From assembly GCA_902776545.1 (NCBI GenBank), contig CACYQO010000016.1, positions 1 to 49,730 on the forward strand: a stretch of DNA of 49,730 nucleotides, given 5' to 3'. Source of the stretch: an uncultured Prevotellaceae bacterium. GTDB taxonomy: Bacteria > Bacteroidota > Bacteroidia > Bacteroidales > Bacteroidaceae. Positions 1 through 7,946 of the stretch are shown in pieces. The position numbers and the translations under genes were made by a program. A model generated the notes under the pieces. That model had not been told where the DNA came from, did not search any database, and worked only from the letters and a program-made list of their open reading frames with translations. Within the stretch, counting starts at the first letter, position 1. Each line of letters starts with the position of its first letter.

Positions 1-873
1 TATAAGCGCTACGACAATATGCTCAACGACAACGACCTTGTCTCGCTCCGTAAAGACAAGAAGTATCAGGCTCTGCTGGCTGTGGTTAAGGACCGCCAAC
101 CGCTTAGCGCTCTCAGGAAGTCGGCTCCCTACGCCCCAGATTCTATAAAAACAGATAACCCGTTTAGTTATGAATCAAAGGAATCGCGGAGTCTGAGTAT
201 GGTCTGCGAGTATTTCAAACTCGACTCGGTGGCTGGGCAGGGCGATGAGCTATCGAAAATTCTCAACCTACTACACTTCGCTCACGACAATATGCGCCAC
301 GACGGCGGCAACAGGGCTTTTGCCGAGATGGATGCTATCGACCTGTATAACTATTGTAAGACTACAGGCAAAGGCATCAACTGCCGACAATTGGCTATCT
401 CTCTCTGCGAGATGTATCTGGCGATGGGTATCCCAGCCCGCTATGTCACCTGTATGCCTGCCGATCCGCTCGACTACGAGTGCCATGTGATTAATACGGT
501 GTGGTCGGAGCAGTTGCAGAAATGGCTCTACATCGACCCCACGATGGATGCATGGGTGATGGACGAGAACGGTACGATGCTCAGCATTGCCGAGGTGCGT
601 GAGCGACTCATCAACGACCGGCCCTTGGTACTTTGCGAGACGGCCAATTGGAACCATGAGAACCCACAGACGAAGGAGTACTATTTGGATTATTATATGG
701 CGAAGAATCTCTACTACTTTGTCTGCAAGAAATTCAGCAGATTCAACCCTGAGAGCGATTATCGTCCCAATCCTGCAGAGGAAGATATACGCCTGATTCC
801 CGTAGGCTTCGTCAACGACAATTGGAAATGTGACACCACCACCGACCCGGATGTCTTCTGGGCAAGACCATAA
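1..873 (+). CDS. Transglutaminase-like domain protein (5' end cut off)
   Basis: The reading frame is open back to base 1, so the true start lies outside the window; the first ATG is at 19. Counted from that Met, a transglutaminase-type triad is visible: Cys122 in GINCRQLA, His156 in YECHVI, and Asp173 in YIDPTMDAW. Proteins of this superfamily are cysteine proteases or acyl transferases. The triad order and spacing fit, but the substrate cannot be read from the sequence. No signal peptide can be judged because the N-terminus is missing. The acyltransferase gene begins 10 bases after the stop, so the two are probably co-transcribed. Confidence 0.8.
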   Translation, partial: YKRYDNMLNDNDLVSLRKDKKYQALLAVVKDRQPLSALRKSAPYAPDSIKTDNPFSYESKESRSLSMVCEYFKLDSVAGQGDELSKILNLLHFAHDNMRHDGGNRAFAEMDAIDLYNYCKTTGKGINCRQLAISLCEMYLAMGIPARYVTCMPADPLDYECHVINTVWSEQLQKWLYIDPTMDAWVMDENGTMLSIAEVRERLINDRPLVLCETANWNHENPQTKEYYLDYYMAKNLYYFVCKKFSRFNPESDYRPNPAEEDIRLIPVGFVNDNWKCDTTTDPDVFWARP

Positions 874-882
874 AACAGAAAG

Positions 883-1911
883 ATGAAGATAAACAACAGA
901 CTTTTATATCTGGACAATCTGAAGGTGTGCCTGACGGTGCTGGTGATATTCCACCACGCCGGTCAGGCATACGGCGATGGAGGCGACTGGACTTACCATC
1001 CCAGCAATCCTGCTGAGTTTATGCCTTGGATATGGCATTTCTTCTCTGTCAATGCGGCTTTCTTTATGGGGTTGTTCTTTCTGATCTCAGGTTATTTCGT
1101 GCCCATGAGTTTCGATAAACAGGGAGCAAAGGTGTTTGTGCAGAAGAAATTCATCCGTCTGGGTATTCCGCTTTTGCTGATGGGTGGACTGTTGTCTGTT
1201 TTATCAGGCAAGCCGGAGATTGGGCACATGTGGTATATTGAGAGTCTGCTGGTATTCTGTCTGATCTATGCCTTGATTCGACAATTCTGCAAGCCGATCA
1301 ATGGCGAGTGCTCATCGAGACCCACCATCATCGGACTGCTGATATTTGGCGGCTTGATGGGTATAGGCAGTTATCTGATTCGTCAGGTCAGCCCACAGGA
1401 TCATTGGATCTGGCCCTTTGGCATCATCCCGTTGCCGATGGAGCCCGCCCACTATCTACAATATGTCATGATGTTCGTGATCGGCATTTTGGCTCGCAGA
1501 TTTGCCTGGCTCGAAAAGATGGGTAACACCACTGGAGCATTATCGCTAACGATTGGATGTCTTTTGGCATTAGGCATCTATCTTCGCGATGGTGGGGCTT
1601 GGAACGACTTCGTTGCTCAGTGGTTTGGCATCTACGAATCGCTTTTGTGTGTTTTTATCTGCTTTGGACTGCTCTGGCTGTTCCGCGAGTATGGAAACTG
1701 GGAAAGTAAGTTTTGGCAGTGGTGCGCCGCTCAGTCGTATGGTGCATACATCTTCCATCTGCTGCTGATGATAGTTCTGCAATATGCCACCGACGGTATC
1801 TGGATGGGAGCCTTCGGCAAGTTTATGTTCATCGGCATTATTACCACCATCTGCTCGTTTGTGCTCACCTGGTTGGTAAAGCTGATTCCCGGAGCGAAGA
1901 AAGTATTATAA
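883..1911 (+). CDS. Acyltransferase family 3 membrane protein
   Basis: A 342-residue polytopic protein with about ten hydrophobic segments. The N-terminal NLKVCLTVLVIFHHAGQAYG carries the conserved histidine pair of the OafA/NodX/WecH acyltransferase-3 family. FFLISGYFVPMSF followed by KKFIRLGIPLLL matches the family's second and third helices with the cytoplasmic Arg. Such enzymes move acetyl or other acyl groups onto sugars or lipids at the inner membrane. The acceptor is not evident here. It lies 10 bases downstream of the transglutaminase-like gene in the same orientation. Confidence 0.85.
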   Translation: MKINNRLLYLDNLKVCLTVLVIFHHAGQAYGDGGDWTYHPSNPAEFMPWIWHFFSVNAAFFMGLFFLISGYFVPMSFDKQGAKVFVQKKFIRLGIPLLLMGGLLSVLSGKPEIGHMWYIESLLVFCLIYALIRQFCKPINGECSSRPTIIGLLIFGGLMGIGSYLIRQVSPQDHWIWPFGIIPLPMEPAHYLQYVMMFVIGILARRFAWLEKMGNTTGALSLTIGCLLALGIYLRDGGAWNDFVAQWFGIYESLLCVFICFGLLWLFREYGNWESKFWQWCAAQSYGAYIFHLLLMIVLQYATDGIWMGAFGKFMFIGIITTICSFVLTWLVKLIPGAKKVL

Positions 1912-1929
1912 ATGAATAGGTAACTTTTA

Positions 1930-2772
1930 TTATTTCATTCCTGAACGGCTGCTGAAGTTGATACGGACTCCCTTGTCGTCTGCCATCATGTCCATGCCTC
2001 CGTTGTTACCGTTGCTAACGGTTGGTTGGCGCTCACCGTCCAGTATCTCGCGGCACATGTTTTTGATGTCAGAAACTCGCTGGAATGTCTCAAGGTTGTC
2101 ACCACTGTAATGACCGGGGAAGAGGAAGCGGATGCCGTTCTTCTTCATATAGCGCTCAATCCGCTCGGCAGTGTACATCTCGGTAGAAAGGTTGGTGAAA
2201 ACCAGCAGGTTGGTCGATCCGAAGGCATCGCCGCTGAATCCGTAATGCTTGGCCCTGTCAAAAAACGTAGTGCTTCCGCCAGTATGACCAGGCGTAAAGA
2301 TGACCTCTATCTCACGGCCGCCAAGGTCTATTACCTCACCGTCGTTAAGATACTTGATCTGCCCCTTGTAGTTACGCATATTGTTCGCGACGATGGGCAT
2401 GTCGCCTGCATTCAGATAAACCTCAGGGAAAGGACCTACGCCGCCCGCGTGGTCGCCATGGGCATGGGTGAGCATCATCGTGACGGGCTTGGTAGTAATC
2501 TTTTCCACAATCTTGTCCAACCCGGGAATGACCGTTCCTGCATCAATCAGGATTGCGCGGTCATTACCCTCAACGAGGTATAACGACTCATTATAGACTC
2601 GGTGTCCGTTCCCTATCCATGTATGCTCGTCAAGCTGGCGGAACACCACTTCGTCATCCTGGTAAACCACTTTGCCGCGAAGGTCACGACTATTAATTTC
2701 TGTTTCCTGTGCCTCTACCGTAATGGGCATCAGGCTAAGCAGCATGGCTGCAATAATAATGTTCGTTTTCAT
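1930..2772 (-). CDS. Secreted MBL-fold metallo-hydrolase
   Basis: I start this gene at the ATG at 2772 (MKTNIIIAAMLLSLMPITV), which gives a signal peptide; an in-frame start 36 bases upstream would only add charged residues in front of it. The metallo-beta-lactamase fold is shown by the zinc motif HAHGDHAGG, by TPGHTGGST, by FSGDAF, and by a late His in FPGHYSGDN. About 280 residues is normal for the family. Substrate is unknown: lactonase, thioesterase and glyoxalase-like roles are all possible for exported members. It lies 78 bases downstream of an SMP-30-like gene on the same strand. Confidence 0.85.
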   Translation of the reverse strand: MKTNIIIAAMLLSLMPITVEAQETEINSRDLRGKVVYQDDEVVFRQLDEHTWIGNGHRVYNESLYLVEGNDRAILIDAGTVIPGLDKIVEKITTKPVTMMLTHAHGDHAGGVGPFPEVYLNAGDMPIVANNMRNYKGQIKYLNDGEVIDLGGREIEVIFTPGHTGGSTTFFDRAKHYGFSGDAFGSTNLLVFTNLSTEMYTAERIERYMKKNGIRFLFPGHYSGDNLETFQRVSDIKNMCREILDGERQPTVSNGNNGGMDMMADDKGVRINFSSRSGMK

Positions 2773-2850
2773 AAATGTATAGTTATTATCTTCTTTTGGA
2801 ATTACCACATGGACAACCTAATATATGATGGTCTTTAATTACTTCCAGAT

Positions 2851-3765
2851 TTACTTCACCCCATGCACAAGCATCTTCAGAGTATAGACGGATTTGGAGG
2901 CGGTAATGAATAGGACATTACGTTCTTTTCCACCGAAACAGACGTTTGACGTCCAGTCCTCAGGAATGGGGAAATGGGCTATCTTGCGGCCGTTCTTGTC
3001 GAATACGGTCACACCGTCGCCGGTCAGATAGATGTTGCCTTTCTCGTCGATCGTCATCCCGTCCGACCCCATGTCGGCAAACACCTGCCGGTTCGTTAGG
3101 AATCCGTCTGGCTGAATGTCATATCTCAGGATTCTGTTTGCTTTTGCCTCAGCCACATAAAGATACTTTCCGTCTGGCGTTCCTACAATACCGTTGGGCT
3201 GGTTAAGCGTGGAGTCAAGCATGACCAGCTGTTTGGCTCCTGGAGCCAGATAATACAAACCTTCCACAGGCTGCTGGCGCTCTGGGTTGCGCGTCCAATA
3301 GTCTCTCTTAAAATAAGGGTCAGTCAGATAATAACCTCCATCCTTCGAGATCCATACATCGTTGGGGCCGTTCAGCAATTTTTCGCGATAGTCGGTTATC
3401 AGTATCTCAGCTTGACCATTCATGTCGAAACGCCAAAGCTGGTTGTCCATATCTGCACAGGCTATCAAATTACCTTGGGCGTCGAAGTACATCCCGTTGG
3501 AGCGGCCGCTCTGATCCGTGAACAGGGTGATCTTTCCCGATTCGCAGTTCCAACGGTAAATCCTGTTGTTGGGCTGGTCTGTGAAATAAACATCACCCTT
3601 TGCGTCTGCCGCAGGTCCTTCCGTAAAGATGTACGAATCAGCAATTCTTACAGGCGTTTCCCCCGCCGCTACGTCGCTATACGGGATGTCATTCACGTCG
3701 TTGTACTGGGCCCTTGCGATGGTCGTGGTGAGCAGAAGGGCGAGGATGGTACTCAAATGTCTCAT
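2851..3765 (-). CDS. SMP-30/gluconolactonase-like beta-propeller protein, secreted
   Basis: 304 residues with an N-terminal signal peptide (MRHLSTILALLLTTTIARAQ). The frame stays open about 550 bases further upstream across the divergent SDR gene, but the signal peptide and the promoter at 3813-3820 fix the start at 3765. Propeller repeats with the SMP-30 pattern are visible: FTEGPAADAKGDVYFTDQ, LNGPNDVWISKDGGYYLTDP, NQPNGIVGTPDGKYLYVAEA and GSDGMTIDEKGNIYLTG. The acidic and Asn residues in these motifs are the metal ligands in sugar lactonases. A periplasmic sugar lactone is the likely substrate. Confidence 0.88.
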   Translation of the reverse strand: MRHLSTILALLLTTTIARAQYNDVNDIPYSDVAAGETPVRIADSYIFTEGPAADAKGDVYFTDQPNNRIYRWNCESGKITLFTDQSGRSNGMYFDAQGNLIACADMDNQLWRFDMNGQAEILITDYREKLLNGPNDVWISKDGGYYLTDPYFKRDYWTRNPERQQPVEGLYYLAPGAKQLVMLDSTLNQPNGIVGTPDGKYLYVAEAKANRILRYDIQPDGFLTNRQVFADMGSDGMTIDEKGNIYLTGDGVTVFDKNGRKIAHFPIPEDWTSNVCFGGKERNVLFITASKSVYTLKMLVHGVK

Positions 3766-3812
3766 AATCTTAAGCCTTGTCTGTTTTTTATAAACTATCC
3801 TAAATGTGAGTG

Positions 3813-3850
3813 CAAATATAGCGCTTTTCATCCGATTATTTATAACTTTG
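3813..3850. promoter_or_regulatory. Divergent promoter pair
   Basis: A minus-strand TATATTTG (3813-3820) precedes the SMP-30-like gene and a plus-strand TAACTTTG (3843-3850) precedes the SDR gene. Both match the Bacteroidota -7 consensus TAnnTTTG. The start sites would be about 40 bp apart, back to back. Confidence 0.6.
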
Positions 3851-3876
3851 CCCCAAGATTTAATAAGAATTGTGAA

Positions 3877-3912
3877 ATGAAAAGAGTAATCCAAGATATT
3901 GAATATGAATAA
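3877..3912 (+). CDS. Possible 11-residue leader peptide overlapping the SDR start
   Basis: An ATG at 3877 opens an 11-codon frame (MKRVIQDIEYE) that ends at TAA 3912, five bases beyond the SDR start codon at 3905 and in a different frame. It lies downstream of the -7 element at 3843-3850, so it would be on the transcript. The overlap could couple translation, or it may be chance. Confidence 0.2.
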   Translation: MKRVIQDIEYE

Positions 3913-4660
3913 AATTGTATTGATCACAGGAGCTACAAGCGGGATAGGTCTCGCCTGTGCAAGAAAGTTTGCCGAAAATGGCGACAGACTGATTCTGACG
4001 GGAAGAAACGAACACCGTCTGAATGAAATCAGAGAGGAACTGACGGAAAAGAGCTCAGATGTGCTGACGCTGACCTTCGACGTGAGAGACCGCGAGATGG
4101 CGGCGAAGTACATCCAGGCGTTGCCGACGGAATGGCAGTCGATAGACGTGCTGGTGAACAATGCCGGTCTGGCGCTGGGACTGGAACCCGAATATGAGGG
4201 CAATCCCGACGACTGGGAAACGATGATCGACACGAATATCAAGGGCCTGCTCACGATGACGCGTCTCGTAGTGCCCGGCATGGTGGAGCGCAATCGCGGA
4301 CACATCATCAACATCGGTTCTGTAGCTGGCGATGCTGCCTACGCTGGCGGCAATGTCTATTGCGCCACGAAAGCTGCCGTGAAAGCACTCTCCGACGGCT
4401 TGCGCATAGATGTCGCCAACACCGCTGTCCGTGTGACCAACCTGAAGCCCGGACTTGTGGAGACCAACTTCAGCAACATCCGCTTTCATGGAGACAACGA
4501 TCGGGCTGCCACAGTCTACAAAGGCATCAAGCCCCTGACGGGCGACGATATCGCCGATGTTGCCGTTTATGCCGCCAATGCCCCCGAGCACGTGCAGATT
4601 GCCGAGGTGCTGATCTTGGCCACCCATCAGGCCAGCGGCAGCGTCATCGTCAGAAAATAA
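3905..4660 (+). CDS. SDR family NADP-dependent oxidoreductase (YdfG-like)
   Basis: 251 residues. The classical SDR signatures are present in order: TGATSGIG for cofactor binding near the N-terminus, NNAG, a catalytic Ser in INIGSVAGD, YCATK with the catalytic Tyr and Lys, and KPGLVETNF. The pattern resembles E. coli YdfG, a 3-hydroxy acid and malonic semialdehyde reductase, but specificity cannot be fixed. I use the ATG at 3905 and not the TTG six bases earlier. Transcription starts from its own promoter at 3843-3850. Confidence 0.88.
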   Translation: MNKIVLITGATSGIGLACARKFAENGDRLILTGRNEHRLNEIREELTEKSSDVLTLTFDVRDREMAAKYIQALPTEWQSIDVLVNNAGLALGLEPEYEGNPDDWETMIDTNIKGLLTMTRLVVPGMVERNRGHIINIGSVAGDAAYAGGNVYCATKAAVKALSDGLRIDVANTAVRVTNLKPGLVETNFSNIRFHGDNDRAATVYKGIKPLTGDDIADVAVYAANAPEHVQIAEVLILATHQASGSVIVRK

Positions 4661-4706
4661 TCGGAATTTCCTAATTTATCTCAAAATCTGTCACAAAATG
4701 ATGCAT

Positions 4707-4741
4707 TTTGCTTCGTAATTCGACAAAAAAGACTATCTTTG
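4707..4741 (+). promoter_or_regulatory. Promoter of the amylase gene
   Basis: TTTG (4707-4710) and TATCTTTG (4734-4741) form a Bacteroidota -33/-7 pair with a 23-base gap, slightly longer than the usual 19-21. The amylase start codon is about 50 bases downstream. Confidence 0.65.
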
Positions 4742-4791
4742 CAACAAAGTTTATACATTTGATGACAGAATAATTAAAAACAGATAGAAAC

Positions 4792-5958
4792 ATGAAACAG
4801 AATGAATCGTTATGGTTTGACAGCGCGCGTATCTATCATCTGTTGATTGACAGATTCAATGGAGGCTGGCAGATACCGCCAAAGAGTGAGAACGTATTCT
4901 GCGGGGGAACCTTGCAGGGAGTGATCGAGAAGCTGGACTACATCAAGGATCTTGGCTTCAACGCCGTCATGCTTTCGCCCATCTTCAAGACGGCGAACTA
5001 TCACGGCTACCACACCCTGAACTTCGACGAGGTGGATCCGCACTACGGCACGTGGGAGGACTATCAGCAGTTGCTCGACCAGGCTCACGGCAAGGGTATG
5101 AGGATCATCTGCGACTTCGTGCCCAACCACTGCTGGTATCAGGCACCGGTGTTTGAGGCGTCGCTCTTGAAGAACGGGGGCAAGCATCGCGACTGGTTCT
5201 GGTATAAGAATGAGGACAGCGATGAGTTCGAGTCGTTCTTAGGTTTTGGCGACCTGCCCAAGTTCAACCTGAAGAATCCCGAGGTGGCCGACTTTATGAT
5301 TGAAAGGGCAGAAAAACTCGTCCGTATGGGTGTGGACGCTTTCCGTATCGATCACGCTTTGGGACAGCCGCATGAGTTCCTGAAGCGTTTCCGCGACAGT
5401 GTGCAGGCCGTTCGTAATGACATCGTTGTGTTCGGCGAAGTGTGGGCGTTCGGCATCGGTCCGCAGATGGCTGGACAGTTGTTCTTCAAGACAGACGCCA
5501 GATTGCAGGAGTTCCTCGCTCAGGAAACGAAGCCGTTCTCTCAGGATGATCTGCAGGCAGACTATCTGGATACGCTCGACGGCGTCTTGGACTTTGCCTA
5601 TCGCGACATCCTCCTGGAGGAGATTCAGGCAGGACGGGGCATCAAGGGAAATGCGACGCTCAAGAGCAAGATCGAGGCCCACTTCGCCAAGTATCCTGAA
5701 AACTTCAAACTGGTGCTGTTCCTCGACAACCACGATACCGACCGCTTCATGTTCAACTGTCACGACGATGTGAACCTGCTGCAGGAGGCCATCGACCTGA
5801 CGATGGAACTGCCCAGACCGTTCTCGATGCTTTACGGCACAGAGCAGCTGATGACCATCGACAAGACCATCGTCAATGCCGAACCCTACGCCGACCTTCG
5901 TGTGCGCAACTGCATGGACTGGCGGAAAGAGCCGACGGCGCTGAAGATTAAACATTGA
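4792..5958 (+). CDS. GH13 alpha-amylase family protein
   Basis: 388 residues, no signal peptide, so probably cytoplasmic. All four GH13 conserved regions are present: CDFVPNHCW (I), GVDAFRIDHA with the nucleophile Asp (II), FGEVWA with the acid/base Glu (III), and FLDNHDTDR with the transition-state Asp (IV). It should hydrolyse or transfer alpha-glucans or maltodextrins. The protein ends just after the barrel: its last residues (KIKH) and stop codon are encoded by a tandem repeat tract (5946-5977), so the usual C-terminal beta domain may have been lost. The PP2C phosphatase gene starts 26 bases downstream. Confidence 0.88.
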   Translation: MKQNESLWFDSARIYHLLIDRFNGGWQIPPKSENVFCGGTLQGVIEKLDYIKDLGFNAVMLSPIFKTANYHGYHTLNFDEVDPHYGTWEDYQQLLDQAHGKGMRIICDFVPNHCWYQAPVFEASLLKNGGKHRDWFWYKNEDSDEFESFLGFGDLPKFNLKNPEVADFMIERAEKLVRMGVDAFRIDHALGQPHEFLKRFRDSVQAVRNDIVVFGEVWAFGIGPQMAGQLFFKTDARLQEFLAQETKPFSQDDLQADYLDTLDGVLDFAYRDILLEEIQAGRGIKGNATLKSKIEAHFAKYPENFKLVLFLDNHDTDRFMFNCHDDVNLLQEAIDLTMELPRPFSMLYGTEQLMTIDKTIVNAEPYADLRVRNCMDWRKEPTALKIKH

Positions 5959-5977
5959 ACATTGAAGATTGAGCATT
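5946..5977 (+). repeat. Heptamer tract AACATTG/AAGATTG
   Basis: About four degenerate 7-base units. The tract encodes the last residues of the amylase, provides its TGA stop, and fills the gap before the phosphatase gene. Confidence 0.75.
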
Positions 5978-5984
5978 TCTCCGT

Positions 5985-7223
5985 ATGAAGCGCATCCGTG
6001 AGTCGCTCGCCAGCCGCATCACCTTGAGGGTAGTGTTGTATGTGGTCGTGGTGCTTGGCATCTCGTCCTATGTGGGCAACAGTCTCGTGCTGAAAATCTT
6101 CAGGGCCATTGAGGAAAACGGTATCCTCTATGCCATTGGCATGAGGAGGATGTCGATAGGTCTGACGTTGCTGTCAATATTGACGCTGGTGTTGCTGACC
6201 ATCATTCTGCGACGGACCATCCATCGGCTGATAGCCCCACTCACTACGTTCACCCAGGCAGCCGACGAAGTGGCCCAAGGCAATCTGCAGGCTACGCTGC
6301 CAGAGATTCACTCGGAGGACGAGATGCAACGGCTGCACCATTCGTTCAGCACGATGCAGCAGTCGCTGGCCCGTCAGATGGAGGAGCTGAAACAAGTGAA
6401 TGAGGCCAAGGGTCGTATCGAGGGAGAGCTGAAGGTGGCGAAGGACATCCAGCTGTCGATGCTTCCCCAAATGCCCCCTAAGTTCTTCGCAAAGCGAAGC
6501 GGCGAAGCCGAGCGAGGGGGCGACAGGGGTCTGAACGAGGGCTTTGACATTTATGGCTCATTGACACCTGCCCGTGAGGTGGGAGGCGACCTCTACGACT
6601 TCATCATTCGCGACGGTAAACTCTTCTTCTGCATCGGCGATGTCTCTGGCAAGGGTGTGCCTGCCGCATTGGTGATGGCGACCACGCTCTGTCAGTTCCG
6701 CATCGCGGCCAGTCATGTGGACGATGTGGCGAAGATTACCGCGTATATCAACAGGAACACGTGCGAAGGTAATGAGACGTGTATCTTCGTCACCTTCTTC
6801 ATGGGTATGCTCGACCTGAATACCGGATTGCTGCGTTGCTGCAATGCGGGACACAATAAGCCGATTGTGATCGGCAATGAACCATTGAAAAGGGATAATG
6901 GACAATTGTCGCCGCAGAGTGGGCAATTCCTCGACGCGAAGCCCAACCTGCCTCTGGGCGTTTCTGAAGACGCGACGTACGAGGTGAGGGAGTATACCTT
7001 GGAGTCTGGCGCGATGCTCTTTCTCTATACCGACGGCCTGACGGAGGCGATGACCCGGGAGCATGAGCTGTTCGGCAGCGAGAGGCTGATGGCCCAACTG
7101 CAGGGTGGGGTAGGCTGCCAGGAGCAGATAGAGCGGATGACGGAGGCGGTGCATCAGTTTGTGGGCGATGCTCCCCAGAGCGACGATCTCACCATGCTGG
7201 CGATCAGAAAATTAAAAGATTAA
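5985..7223 (+). CDS. Membrane PP2C (SpoIIE/RsbU-type) phosphatase with HAMP domain
   Basis: 412 residues. Two N-terminal membrane segments (about 15-45 and 50-72) lead into a HAMP region (LIAPLTTFTQAADEVAQGNL) and a coiled coil (about 110-155). The SpoIIE-type phosphatase domain follows (about 184-412) with EVGGDLYDF, FFCIGDVSGKGVPAALVMA, NAGHNKP, LFLYTDGLTEAM and DDLTMLAI. Its role should be to dephosphorylate the STAS antagonist encoded next. Between the coiled coil and the catalytic domain, residues about 163-183 (KFFAKRSGEAERG and onward) come from a GC-rich palindromic repeat (6474-6535). The final codons come from an AT-rich tandem tract. Confidence 0.88.
   Translation: MKRIRESLASRITLRVVLYVVVVLGISSYVGNSLVLKIFRAIEENGILYAIGMRRMSIGLTLLSILTLVLLTIILRRTIHRLIAPLTTFTQAADEVAQGNLQATLPEIHSEDEMQRLHHSFSTMQQSLARQMEELKQVNEAKGRIEGELKVAKDIQLSMLPQMPPKFFAKRSGEAERGGDRGLNEGFDIYGSLTPAREVGGDLYDFIIRDGKLFFCIGDVSGKGVPAALVMATTLCQFRIAASHVDDVAKITAYINRNTCEGNETCIFVTFFMGMLDLNTGLLRCCNAGHNKPIVIGNEPLKRDNGQLSPQSGQFLDAKPNLPLGVSEDATYEVREYTLESGAMLFLYTDGLTEAMTREHELFGSERLMAQLQGGVGCQEQIERMTEAVHQFVGDAPQSDDLTMLAIRKLKD
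6474..6535 (+). repeat. GC-rich palindromic element in frame inside the PP2C phosphatase
   Basis: CCCCCT (6474-6479) pairs with AGGGGG (6515-6520) around two smaller hairpins, CTTCGC-AAA-GCGAAG and CGGC-GAA-GCCG. It is followed by GACAGGGGTCTGAAC, the tail also seen at 13626-13663 and 27673-27710. It adds about 20 residues between the coiled coil and the catalytic domain. Confidence 0.65.
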
Positions 7224-7247
7224 AAAATTAAAGAATTAAAAAATTAT
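7208..7247 (+). repeat. Octamer tract ATTAAAAG/ATTAAAAA
   Basis: About five degenerate 8-base units between the phosphatase and STAS genes. The tract supplies the phosphatase stop codon and runs up to the ATG of the STAS gene. Confidence 0.75.
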
Positions 7248-7523
7248 ATGGAGACGGAAGTTTATAAATTAGGTACGGAGTTGGATTCTTTCAATTCTCA
7301 GGAGGTACAAGACGGCCTTAAGGCCATTTTGGAGAAAGGTTGCAATGCGGTGCTCGACATGACCGACTGCAAATACATCTCCAGTACGGGTTTGCGCGTG
7401 TTGCTCTATACGAAGAAGGTGGCTGCCTCGAAGGGGCTGAATCTCAGTCTGAAGGGCGTGGGTGCCGAAGTGAAGGACATCATGGATGTCACAGGCTTCA
7501 CAGAGTTCTTCGATTATGTATAG
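7248..7523 (+). CDS. STAS-domain anti-sigma-factor antagonist
   Basis: A 91-residue single STAS domain of the SpoIIAA/RsbV type. The core motif CKYISSTGLRVLL carries the serine normally phosphorylated by the partner kinase. By family knowledge it binds and sequesters the HATPase anti-sigma protein when unphosphorylated, and the upstream PP2C enzyme would reactivate it. It sits between the phosphatase and kinase genes in one operon. Confidence 0.9.
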   Translation: METEVYKLGTELDSFNSQEVQDGLKAILEKGCNAVLDMTDCKYISSTGLRVLLYTKKVAASKGLNLSLKGVGAEVKDIMDVTGFTEFFDYV

Positions 7524-7541
7524 TGATCTTGATTGGCTGCT

Positions 7542-7946
7542 ATGAGCGAACTGCGTTTCCAGCCCATCAGAGGGAAGGCCCGCGAGATACTCAAGGCCAT
7601 CCTCCAGACGCCCGAGGTCTCCTCGTGCGCGATGAAGGACGTGATGCTCATCCGGTTGGCCTGCGAGGAGTTGGTCATGAATATCACCTCCTACGCCTAT
7701 CCTGAGGATGTGGAAGGATTTCTCGAAGTGGACGTTGAGAAGGCCGACGAGCGCATCGTGATCCGTTTCAAGGACGGCGGTATGCCATTCAACCCCCTGG
7801 AGCATAAGAAACCCGACACGAAACTGCCTTGGAAACTGCGTCGCATCGGGGGACTTGGCATCTTCCTCGTCAAGAAGAAGATGGATGATGTGCATTATGC
7901 CTACGAGGACAACAAGAATGTCCTCACCATCGAGAAAGCTATTTAA
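7542..7946 (+). CDS. HATPase_c serine kinase / anti-sigma-like regulator (RsbW-like)
   Basis: 134 residues from the ATG at 7542; a TTG nine bases upstream is a less likely start. The GHKL ATP-binding fold is recognisable: N box ACEELVMNI, G1 box FKDGGMPFNP and G2 box RIGGLGIFLVKKKMD. It should phosphorylate the STAS protein and, when free, hold an effector. No sigma factor gene is next to it, so the final target is not encoded here. The last eight bases overlap the 3' end of clpA on the opposite strand. Confidence 0.88.
   Translation: MSELRFQPIRGKAREILKAILQTPEVSSCAMKDVMLIRLACEELVMNITSYAYPEDVEGFLEVDVEKADERIVIRFKDGGMPFNPLEHKKPDTKLPWKLRRIGGLGIFLVKKKMDDVHYAYEDNKNVLTIEKAI

Noticed and set aside
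3766-4314. Long upstream extension of the SMP-30-like reading frame
   Set aside because: It overlaps the divergent SDR gene, and the signal peptide and promoter fix the start at 3765.
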